Source: Methanosarcina acetivorans C2A
Lineage (GTDB): Archaea > Halobacteriota > Methanosarcinia > Methanosarcinales > Methanosarcinaceae
Length of the DNA stretch: 64,000 bases
Assembly: GCF_000007345.1 (NCBI RefSeq)
Contig: NC_003552.1
Span: 5,022,001-5,086,000 of the forward strand
Direction of reading: 5' to 3'
Notes under the pieces: model-generated
The model's database searches: none
Told to the model about the DNA's origin: nothing
Seen by the model: the letters and a program-made list of their open reading frames with translations, nothing else
Made by a program: the position numbers and the translations under genes
In this document: piece after piece, positions 9,007 through 19,468 of the stretch
Layout: every line of letters begins with the position of its first letter
Position numbering within the stretch: position 1 is the first letter of the stretch

Positions 9007-10269
9007 TCACTGATTGAAAAGCTGGTCCACAAACCATTCGGGATCGAACTTTTTCAAATCTTCATATCCCTGTCCGATTCCAAAAAAGAGGATCGGCTTC
9101 CCGGTAATGTAAGCAATGGAGATGGCAGCTCCTCCCTTGGCATCGGCATCGATTTTTGTCAGGATGGACCCGTCAATAGGGACAGCTTCATTAAACTGGG
9201 CAGCCCTTTCTACCGCATCGTTTCCGGCTACGGCTTCGTCCACGAAGATGATAAGGTCCGGAGTGCTTACCCTACAAATCTTCTCCATCTGGGCCATAAG
9301 GTTCATGTTCGTGTGCATACGGCCTGCAGTATCGGAAAGCACAAAGTCGATTTTATGTGCTTTTGCATACTGGACTGCATCATAAATAACAGCTGCGGGG
9401 TCAGCTCCGGCCTGATGTTTGATCATCTTTACCCCGAGCCGGTTTGCATGAATCCCAAGCTGGTCAATAGCACCTGCCCGGAATGTATCTCCTGCAGCAA
9501 GAACTACGGAATATCCCGATTTAAGCAGCCTGTTGGTTATCTTTGAGATAGAAGTGGTTTTTCCGGTCCCGTTAATCCCTACAAAAACGATATGGACTGG
9601 TTTTTCCCTGTTTTTCACATATTCATCAAAATCAAAGGTATTGGCAGATACGACTTCAAGGATTGCTTTCTTCAGGGCAGCCTCAACTATCTCCCCTGTA
9701 TTGCTCCCGATCCGTTTTGTGGTACCTGTGAGCTGGTTTTTCACGGACTCGACAATAGCTTCGGAAACCGAGAGAGCAAGGTCACTTTCAAGGAGGCCCA
9801 TTTCAAGCTCCCAGAGAGGCTCTTCCAGGTCTTTATTGTCCAGATACACTTCCCTGTTAAATACAAGGGCTTTAGCTTTCTGGGCAAACCCGACTTTCGG
9901 AACGACCTTTTTGAAAAAAGACTTTTTCTCTTCAGGAGGCTTTTCTTCCTCTACTTTTTTCTCTCCGACCTTCTTCAGGTCTTTAAGCTTTTTCCTGTAT
10001 TCAGCCTTCTTCAGATCCTCTATCGGAACGTGAGCAATAGCCGGAGAAGCGGCTTCCGTTTCAGCTTCGGAACTTTCTGCTTCCAGGGCAGCCTCAAGGG
10101 CCTCTTCCTCAACTATCGGCTCAATTTCCTCTTCGAGGCTTTCTTCACTTTGAGGCATCTGCTCAACGACTACCGGTTCGACTTCTACTGCCTTTTCATC
10201 AATCGTTTTGCTGAGCGCTTTCTTAAAACTCCCAAGTTTCTCTTTAAATTTGTTGAACACAGGATCCAT
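9007..10269 (-). CDS. ftsY: Signal recognition particle receptor FtsY
   Basis: SRP receptor GTPase that docks the SRP-ribosome complex at the membrane for co-translational insertion. The 420-residue protein has a lysine-rich then strongly acidic N-terminal A domain (about 1-115), an N domain, and the G domain: G1 GINGTGKTT (231-239), the insertion-box region GDTFRAGAIDQL, DTAGRMHTN and TKIDADAKGG. Last gene of the minus-strand ribosomal/chaperone block; about 200 bp separate it from prefoldin alpha, so it may also have its own promoter. Highly confident. Confidence 0.97.
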   Translation of the reverse strand: MDPVFNKFKEKLGSFKKALSKTIDEKAVEVEPVVVEQMPQSEESLEEEIEPIVEEEALEAALEAESSEAETEAASPAIAHVPIEDLKKAEYRKKLKDLKKVGEKKVEEEKPPEEKKSFFKKVVPKVGFAQKAKALVFNREVYLDNKDLEEPLWELEMGLLESDLALSVSEAIVESVKNQLTGTTKRIGSNTGEIVEAALKKAILEVVSANTFDFDEYVKNREKPVHIVFVGINGTGKTTSISKITNRLLKSGYSVVLAAGDTFRAGAIDQLGIHANRLGVKMIKHQAGADPAAVIYDAVQYAKAHKIDFVLSDTAGRMHTNMNLMAQMEKICRVSTPDLIIFVDEAVAGNDAVERAAQFNEAVPIDGSILTKIDADAKGGAAISIAYITGKPILFFGIGQGYEDLKKFDPEWFVDQLFNQ

Positions 10270-10472
10270 CCCGGAAAAATTCAGTAAAAAATAGGAATTA
10301 AGGTTTAATAAAGTAATTAAGATCAGTTAGGTAATTAGAGTTGATGGAATAATTAAAGTTAATGATATTATTCGATTCTCAAATACAAGCTTTGATTCTC
10401 CCAATTAAATCTTCGAGATCCTCAAATCCGTTGTTTCCCGAATAAGTTATATGCCTGAGCCAGAGCTTTTTT

Positions 10473-10901
10473 TCAGGCCTGGCCAGGTTGAAGTTTTGCA
10501 GCTTCTGCTTCAAGGGTCTGCATTCCCTGTGTGAGTCTAGTCAGTGAAGCATTCATCTGTTCAAGAATTTTCGTAAGCTGCTCTTTGCGGCGGTTCAGAG
10601 TTTCGATTGCTTCTTCTGCAGTTTCCTCAGCGCTAAATTCTGCTCCGAGATTGACAATAATTCGATCTGGATTTTTTACTTCAGCATAAACGTAAGAACC
10701 AAAACCTACCGGAACCATTGTTTCTGCAGGCTTGCCTGCTTCTGAGGCTGCTTTCAGCTCATTTATCGTCACAATGGTCTGGTCGCAGCTGGAGATGGAA
10801 GTCTGTATCATGCCCATCTCCTGCCTGAGCGCTTCAGCCTGCCTCTGTAATTCCTGATGCCTGGCTGCCAGATTTCTAATCTCTTCACTGACTTCTGCCA
10901 T
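10473..10901 (-). CDS. pfdA: Prefoldin subunit alpha
   Basis: Alpha subunit of the hexameric archaeal prefoldin, which hands unfolded proteins to the thermosome. The 142-residue protein has two long terminal coiled coils (AEVSEEIRNLAARHQEL... and ...LTRLTQGMQTLEAEAAKL) around a central beta-hairpin region (VPVGFGSYVYAEV). I choose ATG 10901, preceded by GAGGAGTGA that overlaps the stop of the L18Ae gene; an in-frame GTG at 10910 is less likely. It is translationally coupled to the ribosomal gene upstream. Confidence 0.93.
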   Translation of the reverse strand: MAEVSEEIRNLAARHQELQRQAEALRQEMGMIQTSISSCDQTIVTINELKAASEAGKPAETMVPVGFGSYVYAEVKNPDRIIVNLGAEFSAEETAEEAIETLNRRKEQLTKILEQMNASLTRLTQGMQTLEAEAAKLQPGQA

Positions 10902-10906
10902 ATCCT

Positions 10907-11137
<231 letters not shown>

Positions 11138-11794
11138 TTACTCCAGGAACCCAAGGGCTTCTTCAATTCTCCCGAGTTCAGGGCCTGTTGTTTCAGAGCC
11201 TGCCACAAAGTTTTTTGAGTTTGCAAGCAGACCCGAACCAAGCATCTGGGTTCCAAAGTTAGTAGTCCCTATGTTTACCGGAAATCCGAAGATCTTTTCC
11301 AGAACCTCTCTTTCAGAAGCTGTCACTTTAGGGTGTACCAGAAGCCCTTTGTTCGTAACGACTCCTGCCATACCTACATTTTTAATCCCGGCAATCGTTC
11401 CCCTGTAAACATCCACTTTAAGAGTCCTGGCAATGGCTTCCAGAGCTTTATCTGACAGGTCAGGGTGCACAAGGGCTGCTGAATCGTTTGCAAACACAAT
11501 GTTTCCGACTGCATTTAGCCTGTCCGGAAGGATGCCCACGGGAATGTCGGTGAACCTCTGCATCTCAGCCCTAGCTCCGTATGGAAGCATAAAGCCGTTC
11601 GAGTTGCCCCTGGAAAGGGCTCCCACTACAATGCTTCCATTTACAAGGGTCTCAATGACTCTTACATCCAGCACCTCTTCGAGTAGGGCGCAGACCTCTG
11701 GCTTTGTCAGAGGGGGAACGAGAACAACATCTTCGGTACAGGTTGCAAATACCCCGATGATCGAGGTATCGTAGATATCCACTGTTCGAATCAT
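11138..11794 (-). CDS. eif6: Translation initiation factor 6 (aIF6)
   Basis: Anti-association factor that binds the large ribosomal subunit and blocks premature joining to the small subunit. From ATG 11794 the protein is 218 residues, the usual archaeal length, beginning [19 protein letters not shown] and showing the repeated pentein-type modules (for example [23 protein letters not shown]). An open frame extends 21 codons further upstream but would overlap the L31e gene and adds no family sequence, so I reject that start. Fourth from last in the minus-strand block. Confidence 0.95.
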   Translation of the reverse strand: MIRTVDIYDTSIIGVFATCTEDVVLVPPLTKPEVCALLEEVLDVRVIETLVNGSIVVGALSRGNSNGFMLPYGARAEMQRFTDIPVGILPDRLNAVGNIVFANDSAALVHPDLSDKALEAIARTLKVDVYRGTIAGIKNVGMAGVVTNKGLLVHPKVTASEREVLEKIFGFPVNIGTTNFGTQMLGSGLLANSKNFVAGSETTGPELGRIEEALGFLE

Positions 11795-11825
11795 ATTCTT
11801 TGACTTTTCGCTTACTCTGGTATAT

Positions 11826-12569
<744 letters not shown>

Positions 12570-13172
12570 TTAAGGAAATTTCTTCCTGGAAAACACATGG
12601 GACTGGAAATGAACTGGAAACAGTTCTTTTATTGCAGCTTCTCCCTGTCTTTGTCGGATTAACTCCCTGAGTTCGGTTTCGTAATCTGCTTTCTGGGTGC
12701 TCTCACTCGGCCCCTGTTCGATATTCAGGTAAGCTCCGACGAGAGAATCCACAATCTTTTTGCCGCAGCCTTTAAGGGGGCAAAAATACTGTACTCCCAG
12801 TCGATCTTCAATGCTCCTCACCTGTGAGATCGAAAGCATCGGAACTCTGTCATCCCGCCTGGTTCCGTCGGCAATCAGTTTAACTGCCGGGTCCAGAGCA
12901 AGTGTTTCGACAGCTCTTCCATGAATATAATTAATAGCTCCTCTCGGAAACCCTTCATTTAGTACCAGCTCATATGCCTTTTCCAGAATCTCTCGATCAA
13001 GAGAAAGAACCCTGTGAGGAAAATGTAACTCCTCAGCAGTTTTTGCTGCGATTTCTCCTGTCGGAAGCAATCCGAAATTACATGTTACGAGTTCGACCTC
13101 AAAAAACGGTTCCAACAAAAGGGCAGAGAGTGAACTGTCCTTTCCTCCACTAAAGAGGACTGAGACTTTCAT
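12570..13172 (-). CDS. N-type ATP-pyrophosphatase-like protein (adenine nucleotide alpha hydrolase superfamily)
   Basis: 200 residues with the PP-loop signature at the N-terminus (VLFSGGKDSSLSALLL), a second block GFPRGAINYIHGRAVETLA and DGTRRDDRVP, as in ATP-pyrophosphatases that adenylate a substrate before amidation or thiolation. A pair of cysteines lies in YFCPLKGCGKK. The substrate is not known. It starts 5 bp after the PDCD5-like gene stop and so is probably translated with it. The placement among ribosomal genes suggests a translation or RNA-modification role, which is inference. Confidence 0.75.
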   Translation of the reverse strand: MKVSVLFSGGKDSSLSALLLEPFFEVELVTCNFGLLPTGEIAAKTAEELHFPHRVLSLDREILEKAYELVLNEGFPRGAINYIHGRAVETLALDPAVKLIADGTRRDDRVPMLSISQVRSIEDRLGVQYFCPLKGCGKKIVDSLVGAYLNIEQGPSESTQKADYETELRELIRQRQGEAAIKELFPVHFQSHVFSRKKFP

Positions 13173-13177
13173 TGTGT

Positions 13178-13537
13178 TTAAACCCGGGTTATGGACGTCT
13201 TGCGTTTCTTAGGCTGCATCCGCATAAGGAGCGTTTTCAGCTGCTCATCATCGATCTGAGCCTTGAGCCTTCCACTCTGGGCAAGCGAAATAAGCTGCAT
13301 CTCAAGCTGTTCCCCAAGGGCCGGCCTTGACATCTTAAGAGTTGTCAGGCGTTCCCTTGCTTCAGGAGTCAGGATCTGCCTCAGGATAGCTTGTTTCTGA
13401 GCTTCCATTTCAGCCCTTGCCTGCTCCTGCTGATAAGCTGCCTGTACGTCGGAAGGCTGTTGCTGTGCCTGCTGTCTCTGGATTTCTGCAAGTCGTCTCT
13501 TTCGGATTTCTTCGAGTTCGTCATCCATATTAGACAT
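13178..13537 (-). CDS. PDCD5-like DNA-binding protein
   Basis: About 119 residues from ATG 13537 ([20 protein letters not shown]), with a glutamine-rich helix ([21 protein letters not shown]) and the compact helical core [25 protein letters not shown]. The tail is basic ([10 protein letters not shown]). This matches the archaeal PDCD5/TFAR19 family, small three-helix proteins that bind DNA in vitro. Archaeal members are usually encoded next to S19e, as here. Start could also be ATG 13528. Confidence 0.9.
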   Translation of the reverse strand: MSNMDDELEEIRKRRLAEIQRQQAQQQPSDVQAAYQQEQARAEMEAQKQAILRQILTPEARERLTTLKMSRPALGEQLEMQLISLAQSGRLKAQIDDEQLKTLLMRMQPKKRKTSITRV

Positions 13538-13635
13538 GGCAATCACCGAAAAAACCGGTTTTCTGGAATTATTGTTAATAATATATATGAAAGGGGATCC
13601 GAATATTCAGGTCCCTTTCCGAAGGATCTTCATTC

Positions 13636-14380
<745 letters not shown>

Positions 14381-15655
14381 TTATTCTTTTTTAAAGGTTT
14401 GTTCCCTTCCTGGCCCCACAGAGATATAATTGATAGGGACTTTCATAAGCTCTTCAAGCCTTTTGATATAGTTTTGGGCATTTTCCGGGAGCTCACTATA
14501 GGCTTTTACTTCCGTAAGATCAGTTTCCCAGCCCGGAAGGTCTTCATAGACCGGACTGCATTCCCAGAGGTCTTCGGTAAGTTCCGGGGGATAGTCCAGG
14601 TCTTCTCCCTTATATTTGTATCCGACACAGATCCTGAGAGGTTCAAGCCCTGTCAGCACATCCAGCTTGGTAAGGGAAATTTCCGTATATCCGTTAAGTG
14701 CAATAGCCTTTTTAAGAAGTGGAAGATCAAACCAGCCACATCTTCTGCCTCTGCCTGTGGTTGTCCCGAACTCTCCACCGGCTTTCTGTATCTTCTCTCC
14801 CAATTCTCCACTAAGCTCTGTTGGAAGGGGACCTTCTCCTACTCTCGTGATATAGGCTTTTACTATGGCAATAACATTGCCCACCCTTGTCGGACCCACT
14901 CCGAGGTTGGCGCATGCGGAACCTGCAATTGTTGAAGAAGAAGTTACGAATTTCTGGGTCCCGTGTATCACATCAAGATGAGTACCCTGGGCAGCTTCAG
15001 CCATGACATGCTTTCCTTCGTCAAGAGCCTGATTGATTTCCCTGGAAACATCCGTAACATAAGAAGCAAACTGTTCACCCAGTTCCAGGTATTTTTGAAT
15101 GAGGAACGGGTCTCTGACGATCTTCGGGTCTCCCCCCATTGCCTCGATTTCTTTTTCTTTCTGAGGAGCAAGTTCTTCAAGTCTTTTAAGGAAACGCTCT
15201 TTGTCCACAAGTTCAGCCATGCGGATCTCGTCCCTTGCTACCTTGTCGATATACGCATAGCCGATTCCGCGCTTTGTGGTCCCTATTTTCGTTTTCCTTG
15301 CGGCTTCCCTGAGTCCGTCCATTTCTATGTGGTAGGGCATAATGATGCTTGTCTTTGCATCTACCCCTAGTTTCTCCGCATCTACTTTTATCCCGTGCTT
15401 CTCAAACATTGCGGTTTCTTCGGCTAAAACTTCAGGGTTCAGGACAACCCCAGGCCCGATAAGGACCCTGGCATCAAGCAGGATGCCTGAGGGGATCAGG
15501 TGCAGTTTGTAGACCTCATCTCCTACCCTGACTGTATGGCCTGCGTTGTTCCCACCCTGGAAACGGGCAACAATGTCATAGTCTTTTGCAAGAAGGTCGA
15601 CAATCTTGCCTTTTCCCTCGTCACCGAACTGCGCGCCTGTGATTATCGTAAACAT
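14381..15655 (-). CDS. purA: Adenylosuccinate synthetase
   Basis: GTP-dependent conversion of IMP and aspartate to adenylosuccinate, the first committed step to AMP. The 424-residue length is normal. The N-terminal loop (TGAQFGDEGKGKIVDLLAKD) and GGNNAGHTV are the GTP/IMP-binding motifs; TTKRGIGYAY, EAAQGTHLDV and TTTGRGRRCGWFD are further signatures. ATG start, ending 295 bp before S19e on the same strand. Monocistronic in appearance. Confidence 0.97.
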   Translation of the reverse strand: MFTIITGAQFGDEGKGKIVDLLAKDYDIVARFQGGNNAGHTVRVGDEVYKLHLIPSGILLDARVLIGPGVVLNPEVLAEETAMFEKHGIKVDAEKLGVDAKTSIIMPYHIEMDGLREAARKTKIGTTKRGIGYAYIDKVARDEIRMAELVDKERFLKRLEELAPQKEKEIEAMGGDPKIVRDPFLIQKYLELGEQFASYVTDVSREINQALDEGKHVMAEAAQGTHLDVIHGTQKFVTSSSTIAGSACANLGVGPTRVGNVIAIVKAYITRVGEGPLPTELSGELGEKIQKAGGEFGTTTGRGRRCGWFDLPLLKKAIALNGYTEISLTKLDVLTGLEPLRICVGYKYKGEDLDYPPELTEDLWECSPVYEDLPGWETDLTEVKAYSELPENAQNYIKRLEELMKVPINYISVGPGREQTFKKE

Positions 15656-16092
15656 AAGCCCTGAATCGGGCTTAACCTTAATAAGGTTTTGTCCGCTTTA
15701 TTTGCCTACTCCCGGAGATTCTTCACCCTGAATCCTTCAAGGTCTCATTTTTCAAAAGAATAGACGACTGGTACGGAGAGGCAATGCTTGGTACAGGTAG
15801 GCAGGGATAGAAGAAGCAATGACGTGCTATACACCAATAACATGCCATGAAACAATAACAGTCATGAGGTAATACATTTAGTAGCACATTTCACTAAGCA
15901 GTACATTTCAAGAGGTAGCAGCCAGGCTACCCGAAATAATAATAGAAAGTAGTAGAAAGGAACAGGCAGTTTCGATTCTTTGCCACTGAAAACAGAGTAA
16001 ATGAATAACAGAGTAAACGAATAACAGAGTAAATGAGTAATCGAATGTAGAGTTAAACAAATTTGGAATCGTTTAGTTTAGACTATAATCAT
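15656..16092. other. Gene-free spacer upstream of purA
   Basis: 437 bp without a supported gene. It holds a 16-bp tandem repeat at 15991-16038 (separate entry) and loose repeats of CATGCCATGA/GTCATGA type near 15830-15870. The purA promoter should lie in the part next to 15656. Confidence 0.5.
15991..16038 (+). repeat. 16-bp tandem repeat, 3 copies (AACAGAGTAAATGAAT)
   Basis: Three head-to-tail copies of AACAGAGTAAATGAAT, the second with C for T and the third ending GAGT. Located in the spacer downstream of the DUF131 pair. Confidence 0.9.
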
Positions 16093-16470
16093 TTAGAAGA
16101 TCATACCTCTGAAAATAAGCAGACTGAGAATCATCAGGATTATCGCAAGGAATATTGCTGTCTTTGCACTATCTCCATCGCTTCCGAAGATTATAGGGAT
16201 CGGGCCGAGCATAATTACTCCTCCACCCTTTATCCTTGATTCAGCTTTTTCTGCATGATGAGCTTTTTTATCGGAGCCTTCAAAACCGAAAGAACTTCCC
16301 GAATCAGCTTCCATTCCGAACCGGTCCCTTCTATTTGAATATCCATTTCCAGGTTCGGAATTCTCGCGCATGCCTATGGCTGTTCCGATTATAAGCATTA
16401 AAAACCCGAAGAGTATTATGAAAATTCCAGTCAAAACAAGTAAGTTTCCGATCAACGTTTCGTCTTCCAC
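16093..16470 (-). CDS. DUF131 (TIGR00304-type) membrane protein, larger paralogue
   Basis: 125 residues: an N-terminal hydrophobic helix (LLVLTGIFIILFGFLMLIIG), a polar loop of about 50 residues, the family signature GGGVIMLGPIPIIFGSD, and a C-terminal helix (AIFLAIILMILSLLIF). This is a small archaeal membrane family of unknown function. It overlaps the upstream paralogue by 19 bp, which implies translational coupling and a tandem duplication followed by insertion of the polar loop. Confidence 0.8.
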   Translation of the reverse strand: MEDETLIGNLLVLTGIFIILFGFLMLIIGTAIGMRENSEPGNGYSNRRDRFGMEADSGSSFGFEGSDKKAHHAEKAESRIKGGGVIMLGPIPIIFGSDGDSAKTAIFLAIILMILSLLIFRGMIF

Positions 16471-16697
16471 AGGAATAGATAAAGAATCATTATCAATAAC
16501 CCAAGTCCAAGCATATTTGTTGTAATTTCAGGAGCAGAGCCAAATACTATCGGGATGGGACCGAGCATAATAAGGCCGCCCATTTGAGTGCTTGCGGGAT
16601 GCTGTAACATTGTGAGAGCAATTCCTAACAATACTATGATAAAGCCAACAAATGTAACTGTTGCACCTACTCTTAGAAAATCTTCTGATGCACGCAT
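16452..16697 (-). CDS. DUF131 (TIGR00304-type) membrane protein, compact paralogue
   Basis: 81 residues with two predicted membrane helices flanking GGLIMLGPIPIVFGS, the same signature as the overlapping downstream gene. Function unknown. The shared signature, gene overlap and common strand indicate that the two proteins act together or form a hetero-oligomer; that is inference. Confidence 0.8.
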   Translation of the reverse strand: MRASEDFLRVGATVTFVGFIIVLLGIALTMLQHPASTQMGGLIMLGPIPIVFGSAPEITTNMLGLGLLIMILYLFLWKTKR

Positions 16698-17653
16698 GTG
16701 GAATGATATTATGCTTTTATTATTAAATCTATCCTTTGAATTTTTTAGGCATGTCGCCGAGTTTATGCTTTTTATAATCTGGAACGGAGGATTAGAAATG
16801 AAGAACGGATAAATTATCTATAATGTGATGAAGTGAGGGACTGGTTTTAACTATTTATGCCGGTTTGTCTCTTTTCAGCCCTGAATACTTCAACTTTCTA
16901 ACGAAAGGTTATTATAGTACTTTTTTCATGGGGCAGAGAAATATAAAAGTGGCGGAATTTTCAGCCTCTACGTCTTGAATCAGGGTTTCATCAGGGAGAG
17001 ATGCGGGGACATCGAAAGTGACAAACAGGTATAACGAGGAAGGAAAAAATAAAGAGTCTGAAAGAAACAAAAAAGCTGATGTATGTTAAGTGAGTATTAG
17101 ACAGTAATTAAAAGGGGCCGTCAATGGGCTGCAAGTATTGCAGGAACTTATATATATCCTTTTTATATTTAAGTAAACATAATTATTTCCGGCATTAGAT
17201 ATAATTCCCGGCATCTTATATATACTGTGAATACGATAAGAACCTCTTCAATTGCATTTTAACCCTTGATGTGTGCACGCTGTCCTGTAAAAGGCATATA
17301 TATGAAGTCCTGTAAAGGTAGCATGCAATTGCCCTCCGAAGGACAATGGTCACAAAGTATGTTCTGTTCCTGGCGTCTTTTTTCAGGCTTTTGCTTTTTT
17401 GTAAAAGCCCTGAAAGAGCAGAAGCAGATCCCTGAAGAATTGTATGATCAGGACAGAAGTCTGCAGGGCAATTATCAGAACTCTGCAGTTGCAGCCCGTA
17501 CCTGTAAACCGAATTAATCTGTAACCTTCCACCTTCAAATCAACTATATATTACACGTTTAGAACCCAACAACCATATAATACATATTTAGAACCCAATT
17601 ACCCTGAAAACAGGATATCCAGATCAATTTTATTGACAAAACAGGTGTTTCAA
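16698..17653. other. Gene-free spacer upstream of the PAN gene
   Basis: About 950 bp. An open frame at 17266-17517 (cysteine-rich, 83 codons) shows no domain and overlaps a hairpin (17381-17392 with 17403-17415: TTTCAGG/CCTGAAA flanked by CTTTT/AAAAG), so I do not call it a gene. TATA-like runs occur at about 17149 and 17217. CTGTCCTGTAAAAGG and AAGTCCTGTAAAGG near 17280-17315 form a short direct repeat. Confidence 0.4.
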
Positions 17654-17863
17654 ATGTCAGACGACAGTGCTATAAGATCTTCCTTGGAAGATATCAAGTC
17701 CAAGGTGGAATTTCAGCTTGAGTGCGGGGAGATCAGTCCAGAGGATGTGAAATCCCTCTTAACCGAAATCGAGATACTTAAAGTCCAGAACGAAAACATG
17801 AAGGCACGACTCCTTGAAGCCAGCGTAGCCACGGGCAGGCACCTTCAGGAGATCAATAAATTA
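17654..17863 (+). pseudogene. pan: Proteasome-activating nucleotidase, N-terminal fragment (cut by IS)
   Basis: The first 70 codons of PAN: MSDDSAIRSSLEDIKSKVEF, then the coiled-coil segment ILKVQNENMKARLLEASVATG that pairs subunits in the hexamer. ATG 17654 follows ACAGGTG; a TTG at 17633 is the alternative. The frame enters the IS and stops after four codons. Joining codon 70 to 19469, after dropping one 8-bp target copy, continues in frame into the OB domain, giving 413 codons. On its own this fragment has no ATPase part. Confidence 0.9.
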
Positions 17864-19460
17864 GAGTCTTTTTAATTTTTTCTGGTTTTTCTTCAATCTC
17901 AAGACAACCACAAAATTTTATCCCAATTTGAGCAAATCAATTCACTCATTTAAAAATGTTGATTCATTCACACAAGCATCCACCAAAATTTTCCAAATTG
18001 TGGAACTATTTTTGTGGGAATTTCCGACAGCTACAGCTATAAGCCATCAAGTTTAAGAACTAATTATTCTCCAATTCTAGCATTATCCATATTGGAATCT
18101 TGCTCTCATTAAAGGTGAGAAACCTTTCCATTTTCCAGTGCTGAAACACCGTTTGTTGAAAAAAGTAAATAGATTGTAACAAAAATTAGTTAGTCCATTA
18201 TTGGTTTTGAATGACCTCGCTTTGTCTACTATATCACATATCAAAGAAAATATCTGTTCCATTGTATTATCTGTCTCAGGTGTAAAACCTTTTTTCAAGA
18301 AGCTCACATTCTTGCTGAAAATCTCTTCGGCATAAGAAATCGCTTTATGAGACGCTTCAGAAAGTTCAAGATCAGAGTTAAATTCTCGTATCTTCTGAAT
18401 ATGCGCAACAGCACTGATAACCGTATCAGAAAGTATCAATTGAGATATCTCATTGTAGGTAATCTTATCGTTATCTGGAATCTCTTCAATAGAACTGAAT
18501 TCCTCATAATACCTCTTACTAACGTTTTTTAATTGATGAAACACACAAAAAGAATGAGTCACTTCAGGAAAGACCATTTTTACGGCTCCAATGATCGCTT
18601 TATCCTCATCAGAAACAATCTTTTTGATTTTATCTTCAGGAAATCGGTTCTTTATTCGTATAAAAAGAGGCATCAGAGCCTCAATTGTTGGTAACCTCTC
18701 AGTTACTTCAAAATCTAAAATGACCTTCTCTTTGGTAGCAACAACGTAAACAGATTTATATCGCATTTTTTTCCATTCTTTCTTTGTGAGTTTCGTTCCA
18801 ATAAATTCTTCAAGCTTTTTTTTCCATCCATTCTTGATCCAATTCCCATCAACATACAATGTTTCTTCAAAGCTAACTCCTTGGTTCAAAAGTTCTTGCT
18901 TTGAAAGTTTTGCTAGTTTCTGTTCATATAACCACAATGAAGTGGGACAAGGAGCTCTTCCACAGACATTTATTACTCCTTCTGTATATGTTTCCCCAAT
19001 TCGCCGAGAATTGTGCAGACTGCATCGTCCATCGTATCTGACATTTATTTGTGTATCATAATATTCAGAACTGTAATTTGCAGAACCCTGAACACCAATA
19101 ACCTGATCATGATAATGTTTCTTACAAGTGGGACAAAGCCAGTATGTAACATTGAGAGATATAGTGCCGTAACGTGATATAATAAAACGAGTGTGATGAG
19201 AGTTAACATGTAATTTACTTCCACAACTATCACACTGAGTAGGGGAGAATATAGAGAACATGGGATAGTATCGATTTCCAACCAAAACTTTTGGCAAAGG
19301 AATTATTATTTTGCCGTCAACTATCGTTTTTATCATTGATTTATCTATTGCAATGTTTCCTTTTCCCATAAATAGAAAAAATATATCAATATAATTAAAA
19401 TTTTATTGTTTTGCACGATATAGAGGGAAAACGAAAAACCAGAAAATAATAAAAAGTCTC
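17864..19460 (-). mobile_element. Insertion sequence copy A (1,597 bp) inside the PAN gene
   Basis: Bounded by perfect 8-bp direct repeats ATAAATTA (17856-17863 and 19461-19468). Terminal inverted repeats of about 30 bp start GAGTCTTTTTA at the left and GAGACTTTTTA (as reverse complement) at the right and share CTGGTTTTTC. One minus-strand transposase gene fills it. A second full copy lies at 30920-32516 and a fragment at 32517-32822. Length and 8-bp duplication are compatible with the ISH6 family, which I cannot confirm. Confidence 0.93.
18083..19369 (-). CDS. Transposase of IS copy A (zinc finger plus MULE-like DDE domain)
   Basis: 428 residues. The N-terminal region has two CxxC pairs (CDSCGSKLHVNSHH and CPTCKKHYHD) forming a zinc-binding site. 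The DDE/MULE-like core shows ETLYVDGNWIKNGW with the first Asp, KKIVSDEDKAIIGAVKMVF with the second, the adjacent SFCVFHQLKN, and the Glu probably in TMEQIFSLI. It differs from copy B at only three visible residues (Gly versus Glu after KVLV; Thr versus Lys in TPE-DN; Asn versus Asp in SFKT-NG). The frame is intact, so it may still be active. Confidence 0.9.
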   Translation of the reverse strand: MGKGNIAIDKSMIKTIVDGKIIIPLPKVLVGNRYYPMFSIFSPTQCDSCGSKLHVNSHHTRFIISRYGTISLNVTYWLCPTCKKHYHDQVIGVQGSANYSSEYYDTQINVRYDGRCSLHNSRRIGETYTEGVINVCGRAPCPTSLWLYEQKLAKLSKQELLNQGVSFEETLYVDGNWIKNGWKKKLEEFIGTKLTKKEWKKMRYKSVYVVATKEKVILDFEVTERLPTIEALMPLFIRIKNRFPEDKIKKIVSDEDKAIIGAVKMVFPEVTHSFCVFHQLKNVSKRYYEEFSSIEEIPDNDKITYNEISQLILSDTVISAVAHIQKIREFNSDLELSEASHKAISYAEEIFSKNVSFLKKGFTPETDNTMEQIFSLICDIVDKARSFKTNNGLTNFCYNLFTFFNKRCFSTGKWKGFSPLMRARFQYG

Positions 19461-19468
19461 ATAAATTA

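Noticed and set aside
17266-17517. 83-codon cysteine-containing open frame upstream of PAN
   Set aside because: No domain, no clear ribosome site, and it runs through an inverted repeat (17381-17415); more likely noncoding spacer.
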